A DNA stretch of 64,000 bases, taken from positions 19,613-83,612 of the forward strand of contig PABI01000085.1 in NCBI GenBank assembly GCA_002699125.1, given 5' to 3'. The stretch is from Anaerolineaceae bacterium. GTDB taxonomy: Bacteria; Chloroflexota; Anaerolineae; Promineifilales; Promineifilaceae. A program made the translations under genes and the position numbers. This document shows positions 44,301 through 52,504 of this stretch, piece after piece (within the stretch, counting starts at the first letter, position 1; each line of letters opens with the position of its first letter). Below the pieces are notes generated by a model. The model searched no databases, had not been told where the DNA came from, and saw nothing but the letters and a program-made list of their open reading frames with translations.

Positions 44301-46904
44301 ATGTCAATTGCTGAACTAATAGCCTCGTTGCGAATGACCCGTGACTTTATGAATAATGTGGTAGCCTGGGAGCGTTTACCGGCGCGCCCGCCGGCAACGG
44401 CATCGTGTGACCTACCCGATTCAATTAAAAAGGCTCTGCAAGAGCGGGCCATTGACCAATTATTTACCCACCAGGCAGCGGCGGTAACGGCCGTTTCCCA
44501 AAATCAACACGTCGTCATTGCCACCACCACCGCTTCCGGCAAATCCCTTTGCTACACCATTCCCGTTTTCCAACGGCTGCTGGAACGGCCGAAAGCCCGC
44601 GCCCTCTACCTGTTCCCCACCAAAGCCTTAGCGCAAGACCAGCTGGCCGAAACCCAGGCCCTCATCGGCGCGGGTAATTTGCCGTTTGCGGTGTACAGCT
44701 ACGACGGCGATACGCCCCGCAGCCAGCGCACCCAGGTTCGGCGCAGCGACGGCATCCTCATCACCAACCCAGACATGCTGCACAGCGGCATCTTGCCTTA
44801 CCACACCGGCTGGCGCAACTTGCTGGCCAACCTGGAGTTTGTGGTCCTGGACGAGATTCACGCCTATCGCGGCATCTTTGGCAGCCACGTGGCCAACGTG
44901 CTGCGCCGTTTGCAGCGCCTGTGCCACTTTTACGGCAGCGATCCGCAGTTTATTTGCTGCTCGGCTACCATTGCCAATCCCAAGGAACATGCGGAACGGT
45001 TGGTGGAACGGCCGTTCACCCTAATCGACGAAACGCAAAACGGCGCGCCCAGCGGCGAGAAGCAGTTCATTTTGTACAACCCACCCATCATAGACGAGAC
45101 CCTGGGGCTGCGCGGCAGCTCCGTTTTGGCGGCGCGGGATGCCGCCAGCACCTTCCTGGCCGCGGACATCCAGACCATCGTCTTTGCCCGCGCCCGGCAG
45201 ACGGTGGAGCTTCTGCTGGCCTACCTGCGCGACGACGTGGTCTACCAGGGCGGCGAGGCGCTCTCCGTCACCGGCTATCGCGGTGGCTACCTGCCATTGG
45301 AACGCCGCCAGATTGAGCACGGCCTGCGCACCGGGCAGATTCGCGGCGTGGTGGCCACCAACGCCCTGGAGCTAGGTATCGACATTGGCCGGCTGGATGC
45401 GGCCATCATCACCGGCTACCCTGGCTCGATAGCCTCCATTTGGCAGCAGGCGGGCCGCGCCGGACGACGCAACGACCAATCTGTGGCCGTCATGGTGGCC
45501 AACAACAGTCCGCTGGACCAGTACATCTGCACCCACCCGCGCTACATTTTCGGCCGTTCGCCGGAACACGCCCTCACCAACCCGGACAATCTGCGCATCA
45601 TGGTGCGTCATCTGCTCTGCGCTGCCTTCGAACTGCCGTTTAAGCAAGGCGAACCGTTTGGTGGTTTTGGCGACGTGACGCCACTGCTGGAAGCGCTGCG
45701 CGACGCAGGCGATTTGCACGAGACGCGACAGCAGTTTCATTACGTGGGAGAAGGTTCGCCCGCCACGGCCGTTTCCCTGCGCACCAGCGGCGATGATACC
45801 GTCGTCATCCAGGCCCACGACGAAGACGGCACGCACGTCATCGGCGAGGTGGATCTGGAAACTGCGCCCGTGATGGTGTACGAAGGCTCGATTTACATGC
45901 ACCAGGCGCGCACGTATTTGGTAGAGGAATTTGATTGGGACGGCCGACTCGCCCATGTGCGCCCCATCGACGTCGATTACTACACCCGCGCCAGCGTGGG
46001 CAGCTCCATCCGCGAACTGAACCCGATGGAAACGGCCGAGGAATTTCTCACGCAAAGCCGCAAAGAAACGAGAGGGGCCAAGGAAGAAGAAGAAAAATCT
46101 TTTCAATCTGCGAAATCTGTTGATTTAATAAGATCATGGGGAGACGTCACTGTTGTCACCAAAGCGACCGGCTACCGCAAAATTAAGCGGTACACGCACG
46201 AGACGCTGGGCTTTGGCGAGATTGATTTGCCGGAGATGGTGCTGGAGACCAGTGGTTACTGGCTCATCTTCTCCGATGCGCTGACGGAGCGGCTGTACGA
46301 CGCGGGTATTTTGCTACGGCCGAATAATTACGGCCCCAACTGGCAGCAGCAAAGACAAGTTGTGCTTGCTAGAGATGGACATCGCTGCCGCAACTGTGGC
46401 GCGGAGGCCAAATCGGGGCAGGGATTGCATGTGCATCATTTGCGGCCGTTTCGCGACTTCAACTACATCCCCGGCCAAAACGACAATTACAAACAGGCCA
46501 ATCAGCCGGAAAACCTCATCACTCTCTGCCCCAGCTGCCACAAGCAGGCCGAAGCCGGGCAGCAGGCCCGTTCCGCGCTTGGCGGGCTGGCCTACGTGCT
46601 GCGCAACCTGGCCCCGCTCACCCTCATGTGCGATCCCGGCGACATTGAAGTGGTGGCCGAAAGCCGCAGCCCGCTGACCCAGGCCCCCACCCTCGTCATT
46701 TACGAATCGGTGGCGGCGGGGGTGGGCTTTAGCCAACGGCTGTTTGAGCAGCACCACGACCTGCTGCCCGCCGCCCTGGAGTTGGTGAGCGACTGCCGCT
46801 GCCGCGACGGCTGCCCCGCCTGCGTCGGCCCCCCCGGCGAAATCGGCCCAGACACCAAGCAGGTAACCCGGCAGCTATTGCAAATGTTAGCAAATGCTAT
46901 GTAG
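44301..46904 (+). CDS. DEAD/DEAH helicase with HNH insertion and DUF1998-like end
   Basis: 867 residues. Helicase motif I TTTASGKSLCY (Lys81), motif II DEIH (184-187), motif III CSATIANP, motif VI QQAGRAGRR. This is the YprA/MrfA-like group, linked to repair of DNA damage in Bacillus. An HNH module follows: RDGHRCRNCG (691-700), HVHHLRPF (710-717) and ITLCPSCHKQ. The end has a four-Cys site CRCRDGCPAC. About 25 residues at 580-610 (SRKETRGAKEEEEKSFQSAKS) are low-complexity and repeat-derived. The upstream 56 codons of open frame were rejected as origin region. The TAG stop lies inside a palindromic repeat. Confidence 0.9.
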   Translation: MSIAELIASLRMTRDFMNNVVAWERLPARPPATASCDLPDSIKKALQERAIDQLFTHQAAAVTAVSQNQHVVIATTTASGKSLCYTIPVFQRLLERPKARALYLFPTKALAQDQLAETQALIGAGNLPFAVYSYDGDTPRSQRTQVRRSDGILITNPDMLHSGILPYHTGWRNLLANLEFVVLDEIHAYRGIFGSHVANVLRRLQRLCHFYGSDPQFICCSATIANPKEHAERLVERPFTLIDETQNGAPSGEKQFILYNPPIIDETLGLRGSSVLAARDAASTFLAADIQTIVFARARQTVELLLAYLRDDVVYQGGEALSVTGYRGGYLPLERRQIEHGLRTGQIRGVVATNALELGIDIGRLDAAIITGYPGSIASIWQQAGRAGRRNDQSVAVMVANNSPLDQYICTHPRYIFGRSPEHALTNPDNLRIMVRHLLCAAFELPFKQGEPFGGFGDVTPLLEALRDAGDLHETRQQFHYVGEGSPATAVSLRTSGDDTVVIQAHDEDGTHVIGEVDLETAPVMVYEGSIYMHQARTYLVEEFDWDGRLAHVRPIDVDYYTRASVGSSIRELNPMETAEEFLTQSRKETRGAKEEEEKSFQSAKSVDLIRSWGDVTVVTKATGYRKIKRYTHETLGFGEIDLPEMVLETSGYWLIFSDALTERLYDAGILLRPNNYGPNWQQQRQVVLARDGHRCRNCGAEAKSGQGLHVHHLRPFRDFNYIPGQNDNYKQANQPENLITLCPSCHKQAEAGQQARSALGGLAYVLRNLAPLTLMCDPGDIEVVAESRSPLTQAPTLVIYESVAAGVGFSQRLFEQHHDLLPAALELVSDCRCRDGCPACVGPPGEIGPDTKQVTRQLLQMLANAM
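46051..46128. repeat. Dispersed repeat unit within the helicase gene
   Basis: CTCACGCAAAGCCGCAAAGA and CAATCTGCGAAATCTG resemble intergenic elements at 15549 and 52480. The unit encodes a charged low-complexity segment between helicase and C-terminal domains, as if a repeat had entered in frame. Confidence 0.6.
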
Positions 46905-46928
46905 GGCAAAGGCATGCCTTTGCCCTAC
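46901..46928. repeat. Palindrome GTAGGGCAAAGGC, left copy
   Basis: A perfect 28-base palindrome with arms GTAGGGCAAAGGCA and TGCCTTTGCCCTAC. It contains the TAG stop of the helicase gene. The near-identical right copy lies at 49556. Confidence 0.9.
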
Positions 46929-46974
46929 TGCTACGGCGGGCAATTGGGTAAAATGGGACATGAATGATGACCTT

Positions 46975-47007
46975 AAGTGCGACGCACCTGCCAGGTGCGT
47001 CGCACTT
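46975..47007. repeat. Perfect hairpin before the Roco gene
   Basis: Arms AAGTGCGACGCACCT and AGGTGCGTCGCACTT, 15 bases each, around a GCC loop. The stem ends 15 bases before the ATG of the Roco gene and right before its GAGG ribosome site, so in RNA it could limit translation or act as a terminator of upstream reading. Confidence 0.85.
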
Positions 47008-47021
47008 GTACGAGGAACCCC

Positions 47022-49559
47022 ATGGCCGACTACAAATACGACAACCCTGAAGATGCTTACAAAGAGGCACAGCGCCGCATCAAAAAGGCGAAAGATGAAT
47101 CAGCGACTGAGCTTGATTTGAGTGGATTAGGTTTAACAGCCGTTCCGACCGAAATTGGTCGGTTGACAGCGTTGAGTGATCTTTATCTTTGGGGGAATCA
47201 GCTAACGGCCGTTCCGCTGGAAATCACCCAACTGCCAAAGTTGGTAAGGCTTCGGCTCGAAGACAACCCTCACTTACCAATTCCCCCAGAAATTGTGGCG
47301 CAGGAGCACAAACCCTGGGTCATATTAGGGTATTTGCTGGCGTTGTGCCGAATTAAAGAGGCGAAAGATGAAGCGGCAACTGAACTTGATTTAACTAGAT
47401 TGTACTTAGCGGAAGTACCACCTGAAGTTTGGCAGTTGACGGCGTTGAGCGAACTTCGGCTTAATAGTAATAAGCTCACGGTCGTTCCACCCGAAATTGG
47501 GCTGTTGACGAGGTTGACACATCTTAGTTTTACTAATAATCAGCTATTAACCGTTCCGCCCGAAGTTTGGCAGTTGATTGAATTGAGGGTGCTTGCTCTT
47601 GGGAGAAATCAGTTAACGTCTGTTCCGCCCGAAATTGAGCAGTTAACGAAATTAAAGAAGCTTTATCTTTGGGGAAATCAGCTAACGGGCGTTCCGCCCG
47701 AAATCACACATTTAACAAAATTGGAAAAACTTGACCTCAGAGGTAATCCTGAATCACCAATTCCGCCAGAGATTGTGGCGCAGCATGACAACGCCCCAGC
47801 TATTTTGGCCTATCTGCGCGAACAGCAAAAAACCCCTTCCCGACCGCTTAATGAAGCCAAGCTCATCCTTGTGGGGCAAGGCGGCGTGGGCAAAACTTCC
47901 CTCGTTAAGCGGCTGCTGGGGCAGGGGTTTGACGAGACGGAAAATCAGACGGAAGGGATCAATATCGAAAGCTGGTCACTGGACGTCAATCGCCCGCGGC
48001 AGGGCGTTGTGCCCATCGCCCTCAACATCTGGGATTTTGGCGGGCAGGAAATTATGCACGCCACCCACCAATTTTTCCTCACCAAACGCAGCCTCTACCT
48101 CCTCGTCCTCGACGCCCGCCAGGGGGAAGATGAGGGGCGCGTGGAGTATTGGCTGGCGCTCATCAACAGTTTTGCCCCCGATGCCCCTGTCCTCATCGTT
48201 ATCAACAAATCAGACCAGCACCAACTGGACATCAACCGGCGCGGCCTGCAAGAAAAATATCCGGCCATCAAAGGCTTCATCCGCACCTCCGCCCGCAGCG
48301 GCCAGGGCATTGACCAGCTCGAAACCGAAATCGCTGCCCTCCTGGCCACGATGGAGCACGTAGACACCGCCTTTCCCGCCAGCTGGATGCGCGTCAAAAA
48401 CGATCTCGTCACCATGCGGGCCCAGCGCCACTACCTCCCCTACGATGAATACGAACACCTCTGCCGCCAGCACGGCATCGCCGAAGAAAGCAGCCAGACC
48501 ACGCTGGTCCGCTTCCTGCATGATTTAGGCATCGTCCTCAACTTCACCGACGACGACCGCGTCCGCGACACCAGCGTCCTCAATCCCAACTGGGTGACGG
48601 AAGGCATCTACGCCTTGCTCAACAGCCAAAAGCTGCAAAAACAACAGGGTCTACTCGCCCGTCCTCAACTGCGTGGCTTGTTGCCTCGGGATTCATATCC
48701 CAACCAACAACGGATCTTTCTGCTGGACATGATGCTCAAGTTTGAGCTGGCCTTCGACCTTCCCGACCGCCAAACGCTGCTCATTCCCGATCTCATCGGC
48801 AAAGAGCAGCCCGCGTTTGAGTGGGATGACGCCAACGCGCTCCAGTTTGCTTATCAATACAGCGTCCTGCCGCGCAGCATTTTGCACCGCTTCATGGTGC
48901 GCCAGCACCAGCGCGTGGATTCCGAAATCCGCTGGCGCACCGGCGTCATGCTGCACCACGATGGTTCCTTCGGCTCTGCTCAGGACAAGTTCACCGCCCT
49001 CGTCAAAGCCGACCTCAAAGCCGCAACCATCCGCATTTCCATCACCGGCGATGGGGATCGCCGCCAGTTCCTTTACTCCCTGCGCCTGGAGTTTGCCGGT
49101 ATTCATGATACCATCCAGGGCACAAAACCGCGCGAGGTGGTGCCCATTCCCGGCCATCCAGACGCGCAGCCAATCGATTACGCTTATCTGGAACAGCTAG
49201 AAAAAATGAAGATGGCCACCGTCCCCCACCACGCCCAAAACGGAGAAGTGATTATTCTCGATGTTCAAGAATTGCTCAACGGCATAAGCACAACGGAAAT
49301 GCGGCAGGCTGGTCTGCCCACCCGCCGCGAAGTTCTGTCCGGCTTGAAAACGGCGTTTAATGAAGATGACTTTCATGATCTGCTGTTTGATTTAAACATC
49401 AGGCCGGGGACGTTGGCTGGGGATACGCTGGATGGCAAGATGTTGGCATTGGTGACGCATGTAGAAAGACACGGCCGTTTCCAAGACCTTGTCACTGAAA
49501 TTGCTGGGAAACGGCCGTATCTATTTGACGAATCCCGGCGTCCCATGTCAAATTCGTAG
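47022..49559 (+). CDS. Roco GTPase: LRR, Roc, COR and effector-associated-like domain
   Basis: 845 residues. LRRs at about 25-260 in two sets, each starting with a similar charged helix (RIKKAKDESATELDL and RIKEAKDEAATELDL), so the LRR block is a duplication. The Roc GTPase follows: P-loop VGQGGVGKTS with Lys291, switch II DFGGQE (338-343), NKSD at 395-398. A COR domain follows to about 690. Residues 770-835 (REVLSGLKTAFNEDDFHDLL to VERHGRFQDLVTEI) match the helical effector-associated, death-like domains of bacterial conflict systems. No effector is adjacent. GAGGAACCCC precedes ATG. A short peptide GSFGSAQDKF seems repeat-derived. Confidence 0.88.
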   Translation: MADYKYDNPEDAYKEAQRRIKKAKDESATELDLSGLGLTAVPTEIGRLTALSDLYLWGNQLTAVPLEITQLPKLVRLRLEDNPHLPIPPEIVAQEHKPWVILGYLLALCRIKEAKDEAATELDLTRLYLAEVPPEVWQLTALSELRLNSNKLTVVPPEIGLLTRLTHLSFTNNQLLTVPPEVWQLIELRVLALGRNQLTSVPPEIEQLTKLKKLYLWGNQLTGVPPEITHLTKLEKLDLRGNPESPIPPEIVAQHDNAPAILAYLREQQKTPSRPLNEAKLILVGQGGVGKTSLVKRLLGQGFDETENQTEGINIESWSLDVNRPRQGVVPIALNIWDFGGQEIMHATHQFFLTKRSLYLLVLDARQGEDEGRVEYWLALINSFAPDAPVLIVINKSDQHQLDINRRGLQEKYPAIKGFIRTSARSGQGIDQLETEIAALLATMEHVDTAFPASWMRVKNDLVTMRAQRHYLPYDEYEHLCRQHGIAEESSQTTLVRFLHDLGIVLNFTDDDRVRDTSVLNPNWVTEGIYALLNSQKLQKQQGLLARPQLRGLLPRDSYPNQQRIFLLDMMLKFELAFDLPDRQTLLIPDLIGKEQPAFEWDDANALQFAYQYSVLPRSILHRFMVRQHQRVDSEIRWRTGVMLHHDGSFGSAQDKFTALVKADLKAATIRISITGDGDRRQFLYSLRLEFAGIHDTIQGTKPREVVPIPGHPDAQPIDYAYLEQLEKMKMATVPHHAQNGEVIILDVQELLNGISTTEMRQAGLPTRREVLSGLKTAFNEDDFHDLLFDLNIRPGTLAGDTLDGKMLALVTHVERHGRFQDLVTEIAGKRPYLFDESRRPMSNS
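48967..48990. repeat. Repeat-derived peptide segment in the Roco gene
   Basis: CTTCGGCTCTGCTCAGGACA, read as SFGSAQD, is a word I recognise from dispersed repeats in environmental bacterial genomes, where it also appears inside proteins. It lies in a loop between COR beta strands. Confidence 0.55.
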
Positions 49560-49583
49560 GGCAAAGGCGCGCCTTTGTCCTAC
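49556..49583. repeat. Palindrome GTAGGGCAAAGGC, right copy
   Basis: Arms GTAGGGCAAAGGCG and CGCCTTTGTCCTAC with one mismatch. It contains the TAG stop of the Roco gene in the same relation as the left copy does for the helicase. Confidence 0.9.
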
Positions 49584-49606
49584 ATTGTATGGTTTAACGA
49601 GGCAGC

Positions 49607-50437
49607 ATGACAGATTCGATTCCTTTTATTGATTTTGGCGGCAACGGCCGTATTCTCCATTTTGCCCATCCCAATGCCTATCCACCGGCCGGGTTTCGCC
49701 AGTTTTTGGAACCGCTGACCGACCAGTTTCACGTTTACGCCATCAAGCACCGTCCGCTGTGGCCTGGTTCCCGGCCGGAAGAGATGACCGGCTGGCGCAT
49801 TATTGCCGACGATTTGATTCACTTTTTTGACCAGATGGGCTGGCAGCGGGTGATTGGCGTGGGGCATTCGTTGGGAGCGGTGGCGACGTTGTATGCGGCC
49901 GTTTCCCGCCCAGATCTCTTTTCGCAATTGATCTTGATTGAGCCAGTCATGCTGCCCCCGGCCATTTTACAAAAGATTGCCGAAAATCCCGATGCCCCTG
50001 CGTTCAGTAAAATGGTGGCGGGTGCCCTCAAGCGGCGTACTCGCTGGGCCAACCGCCAGGTGGCCTTTGATCGCTTCCGGCGCAAATCTGTTTTTAATCG
50101 TTTTTCTGATGAGGCCCTTTGGGATTATGTCAATTCAGCCACACGAGAGGCGGAAAATGGATCAATTGAACTGGTTTTCCCGCGCGAGTGGGAAGCCCGA
50201 TTTTATTCTATGCCGCCGTTTCACGTATGGGAGGCAATCGAACAACTCACGCAGCCTACACTGGCCGTTCGCGCCGAAGATTCGGATACGCTGTTTCCGC
50301 AGGCGTGGGAATTGTGGCAGGAGTTGCAGCCAGGAGCTACCTTCATCGAAGTGCCCGATTGTGGCCATATGTTGACGCTGGAACGGCCGTCTTACGTCGC
50401 CACCATCGTGCAAAACTACCTCAACCAAACCCCATGA
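49607..50437 (+). CDS. Alpha/beta hydrolase
   Basis: 276 residues. Nucleophile Ser88 in GVGHSLGAVATLYAA; acid in RAEDSDTLFP; His in PDCGHMLTLERP. The lid is helical (AGALKRRTRWANRQ). Substrate is unknown; esterase, lipase and lactonase are all possible. The stop overlaps the next ATG (ATGATGA), so it is coupled to the PhnD-like gene. Confidence 0.9.
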   Translation: MTDSIPFIDFGGNGRILHFAHPNAYPPAGFRQFLEPLTDQFHVYAIKHRPLWPGSRPEEMTGWRIIADDLIHFFDQMGWQRVIGVGHSLGAVATLYAAVSRPDLFSQLILIEPVMLPPAILQKIAENPDAPAFSKMVAGALKRRTRWANRQVAFDRFRRKSVFNRFSDEALWDYVNSATREAENGSIELVFPREWEARFYSMPPFHVWEAIEQLTQPTLAVRAEDSDTLFPQAWELWQELQPGATFIEVPDCGHMLTLERPSYVATIVQNYLNQTP

Positions 50438-51228
50438 TGATACAATTCACCACTTGCCAGGCCATCAACACCCACGCCGTCACCGAAGCTATCGCCAGTT
50501 ACCTGTCCCAACAGCTTGAGATAGAGACCCGATTTGTCATTGAGCCGCCCTGGGAAGAATGTTTGCAGTATGTTTTGGCCGGGAAAATTCAGATTGGCTG
50601 GATGTGTGGCTACCCGTATGTACAAACGATGGCCCAACCAGAGCCGCCGGTGGAACTACTGGCGCTGCCGGTGTTCGCCGGAGAACGGTATGAAAATCAG
50701 CCCGTCTATTTTTCTGATGTGATTGTGCGGCAAGACAGCCCAATTATCAAGTTTGAAGACTTACGTGGCGCGAAGTGGGCTTACAATGAAGTTGGCTCCC
50801 AATCCGGCTACCACATTGCCCGCTACAAATTGGCGCAGTTGGGGACCAACGGCGACTTCTTCAGCAAGATCGTCGCTTCTGGGGGACATTTGCGCTCCTT
50901 GCAAATGGTTTTAGCGGGGGAAGCTGACAGCGCGGCAATCGACAGCACGGTAATGGATGCGGCGCTGCGTGATGATCCAGACCTGGCAAACCAAATTCGC
51001 ATAGTCGAAGCGCTGGGTCCCAGCCCCATTCCCCCCTGGGTAATTCACAAAAGTGTCCCTGTCCCGCTGCGCCAATCGATCCGGCAGGCACTCACACAAA
51101 TGCATCTAAACCCGGCTGGACAGGAAATTTTGGCTGTGGGACAGATGGTACGGTTTGAAACGGCCGTCGACGCCCACTACGATCCCATCCGCCAAATGCT
51201 CCAGGCTGCCCAACATATTCACCTCTAG
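50434..51228 (+). CDS. PhnD-like phosphate/phosphonate-binding protein without signal
   Basis: 264 residues of the PhnD/SsuA-like periplasmic fold: GWMCGYPYVQ, FEDLRGAKWAYNEVGSQSGYHIARY, AGEADSAAIDSTVMDAAL and ALGPSPIPPWVIHKSV. Unlike transport SBPs it has no signal peptide or lipobox, so it may be cytosolic or a precursor-synthesis enzyme of the THI5-like type. No ABC permease is adjacent. The first ATG of two is used; it overlaps the hydrolase gene by four bases. Confidence 0.85.
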   Translation: MMIQFTTCQAINTHAVTEAIASYLSQQLEIETRFVIEPPWEECLQYVLAGKIQIGWMCGYPYVQTMAQPEPPVELLALPVFAGERYENQPVYFSDVIVRQDSPIIKFEDLRGAKWAYNEVGSQSGYHIARYKLAQLGTNGDFFSKIVASGGHLRSLQMVLAGEADSAAIDSTVMDAALRDDPDLANQIRIVEALGPSPIPPWVIHKSVPVPLRQSIRQALTQMHLNPAGQEILAVGQMVRFETAVDAHYDPIRQMLQAAQHIHL

Positions 51229-51237
51229 AGAGGAGTG

Positions 51238-51284
51238 AGCATCCTCAGATGCGAACGGCTTTCCAGAACGCATCTGAGGATGCT
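51238..51284. terminator. Bidirectional hairpin between convergent genes
   Basis: Arms AGCATCCTCAGATGCG and CGCATCTGAGGATGCT, 16 bases, perfect, with a 15-base loop. T-rich tracts are short (TTTCTCC), so it may work as a two-way terminator with modest strength. Confidence 0.7.
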
Positions 51285-51304
51285 TTCTCCTCGGTGTTGT
51301 GAAT

Positions 51305-51526
51305 CTATTCGCGGCGTAGGAACAGCTTTTTACAGTTGGGGCAGCGCCAGGCGGATTCCCCTTTTTCTAGCGGAAAAACCGGTACAAAAAAGAGCGTGAA
51401 GTAGCGCTTATTGCGCACTGGCTCCATTGTGACCACGTCGCCACAGTAACGGCAGGTGGTGGTTTGCTTGCCGGCGCTGCTGTCCGGCACCACGCGTGCC
51501 CTTGTTCCAAAAATGATGATGGCCAT
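51305..51526 (-). CDS. Small zinc-ribbon protein
   Basis: 73 residues. Starts MAIIIFGTRARVV and carries two Cys pairs, CRYCGDV and CPNCKKLF, flanking VRNKRYFTLFFVPVFPLEKG. This is the zinc-ribbon 15-type family, of unknown function, often annotated as membrane-associated. GAGGAAACAT precedes this ATG; a start four codons earlier is less likely. Confidence 0.8.
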   Translation of the reverse strand: MAIIIFGTRARVVPDSSAGKQTTTCRYCGDVVTMEPVRNKRYFTLFFVPVFPLEKGESAWRCPNCKKLFLRRE

Positions 51527-51544
51527 ATGTTTCCTCAATTATCA

Positions 51545-51664
51545 TGTCATTCTGAGCGAAGCGAAGAATCCCTTTAAGCAAACCCTGCCTGAATGATCAT
51601 CTTGCAGGCGGTCGTTCTAATAATGAACGGTTTTAGGGATGCTTCGGAGGACCTCAGCATGACA
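51545..51664. repeat. GTCATTCTGAGCGAAGCGAAG inverted repeat
   Basis: Left arm TGTCATTCTGAGCGAAGCGA and right arm reading GGATGCTTCGGAGGACCTCA then GCATGACA. The word GTCATTCTGAGCGAAGCGAA is a common dispersed repeat of bacteria. It lies in the leader region of the following gene. Confidence 0.75.
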
Positions 51665-51736
51665 TTTGCAGGTTTGCAACATTTTACCCGCTTTTCGGTA
51701 GGTAAGGGTAAAGCAAAGTTGCGAGAGGAGGTTATC

Positions 51737-52417
51737 ATGTCTTCTTTTGAGAAATCATTGGTTGTGGGAATTGGCATTGTGGGGGCGTTGGTGTTGTGTT
51801 GTTTGGGGGCGATTTTGGGCGCATCGTTTGTGAATAGTCGCGAGGGTGGGCGGCAAACGGCCGTTACCAACCAAACCAACCTCGTCCAACAACAAGCTGT
51901 GGCGCCAACGGCCGTTCCCACTCTGCCACCTATCGAACCGCCCGAATTTTCACCCGACGCCACCAATCTGACGGCACTCTCTGCCTACGCCGAAGAAGTA
52001 AAGCCGATTTTAGAAGAAGGGCTGACGGCCGCCGAGCGCGATGGTCAAATCCTGGAAGCAGGCAAGAACGATCCGGCGGCGCTGTGCGGCGGCAGCCGGG
52101 TGGCCTATCCCACGTTTGTGGCCGATGCGGCGCTGATGGATCGGCTGCACCGCGAGCTCCAACAAATTGAGGCTCCCGCCGAAACAGCCAGGCAAATCCA
52201 CAAACCGCTCAGCGACAGCATCAAGCTGTGGGGCGAGGCGCTGGATAATTTGAACAACTCTTGTGAAACGGCCGTACCCACTGAGCGTGATCTGCTGCGA
52301 TTGGGCGCATCCTTACAGGCAGGCGGGGCCATTCTCAACTTTCACGTCGCCAGCGATAACTTTTGGCGATTGGTGGTGGTGTATGGGTTGGAGGCGATCG
52401 TGGGGCCGGGGCCGTGA
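51737..52417 (+). CDS. Membrane-anchored protein of unknown function
   Basis: 226 residues, not recognised. One N-terminal helix (LVVGIGIVGALVLCCLGAILGASFV), then a Thr/Pro/Val linker (VAPTAVPTLPPIEPP) and a helical outside domain of about 150 residues with two Cys, in ALCGGSR and NNSCETAV. An AGAGGAGGTTATC ribosome site precedes the ATG, so the longer upstream frame, which crosses a repeat, was rejected. Confidence 0.7.
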   Translation: MSSFEKSLVVGIGIVGALVLCCLGAILGASFVNSREGGRQTAVTNQTNLVQQQAVAPTAVPTLPPIEPPEFSPDATNLTALSAYAEEVKPILEEGLTAAERDGQILEAGKNDPAALCGGSRVAYPTFVADAALMDRLHRELQQIEAPAETARQIHKPLSDSIKLWGEALDNLNNSCETAVPTERDLLRLGASLQAGGAILNFHVASDNFWRLVVVYGLEAIVGPGP

Positions 52418-52426
52418 TTTTGTGAC

Positions 52427-52500
52427 AAGGTGACCGGGTGACAAGGTGACAAAAATCTGCGCGCACAATCTGTGCAAATCTGCGTAATCTGCGGATAAAA
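52427..52500. repeat. TGACAAGGTGAC and AATCTGCG repeat tract
   Basis: TGACAAGGTGACCGGGTGACAA is a direct repeat of GGTGAC units, followed by ATCTGCGCGCACAATCTGTG and ATCTGCGTAATCTGCGG. It lies between convergent genes. Confidence 0.65.
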
Positions 52501-52504
52501 ATCC

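Noticed and set aside
49721..50232. Half-sites GTTTCACGT in the hydrolase gene
   Set aside because: Only one arm of a parS site is present at each; the second arm does not match.
50188..50433. 82-codon extension of the PhnD-like gene
   Set aside because: Lies out of frame inside the alpha/beta hydrolase gene.
51593..51736. 48-codon extension of the membrane protein gene
   Set aside because: Crosses a repeat, whereas a strong ribosome site lies directly before the later ATG.
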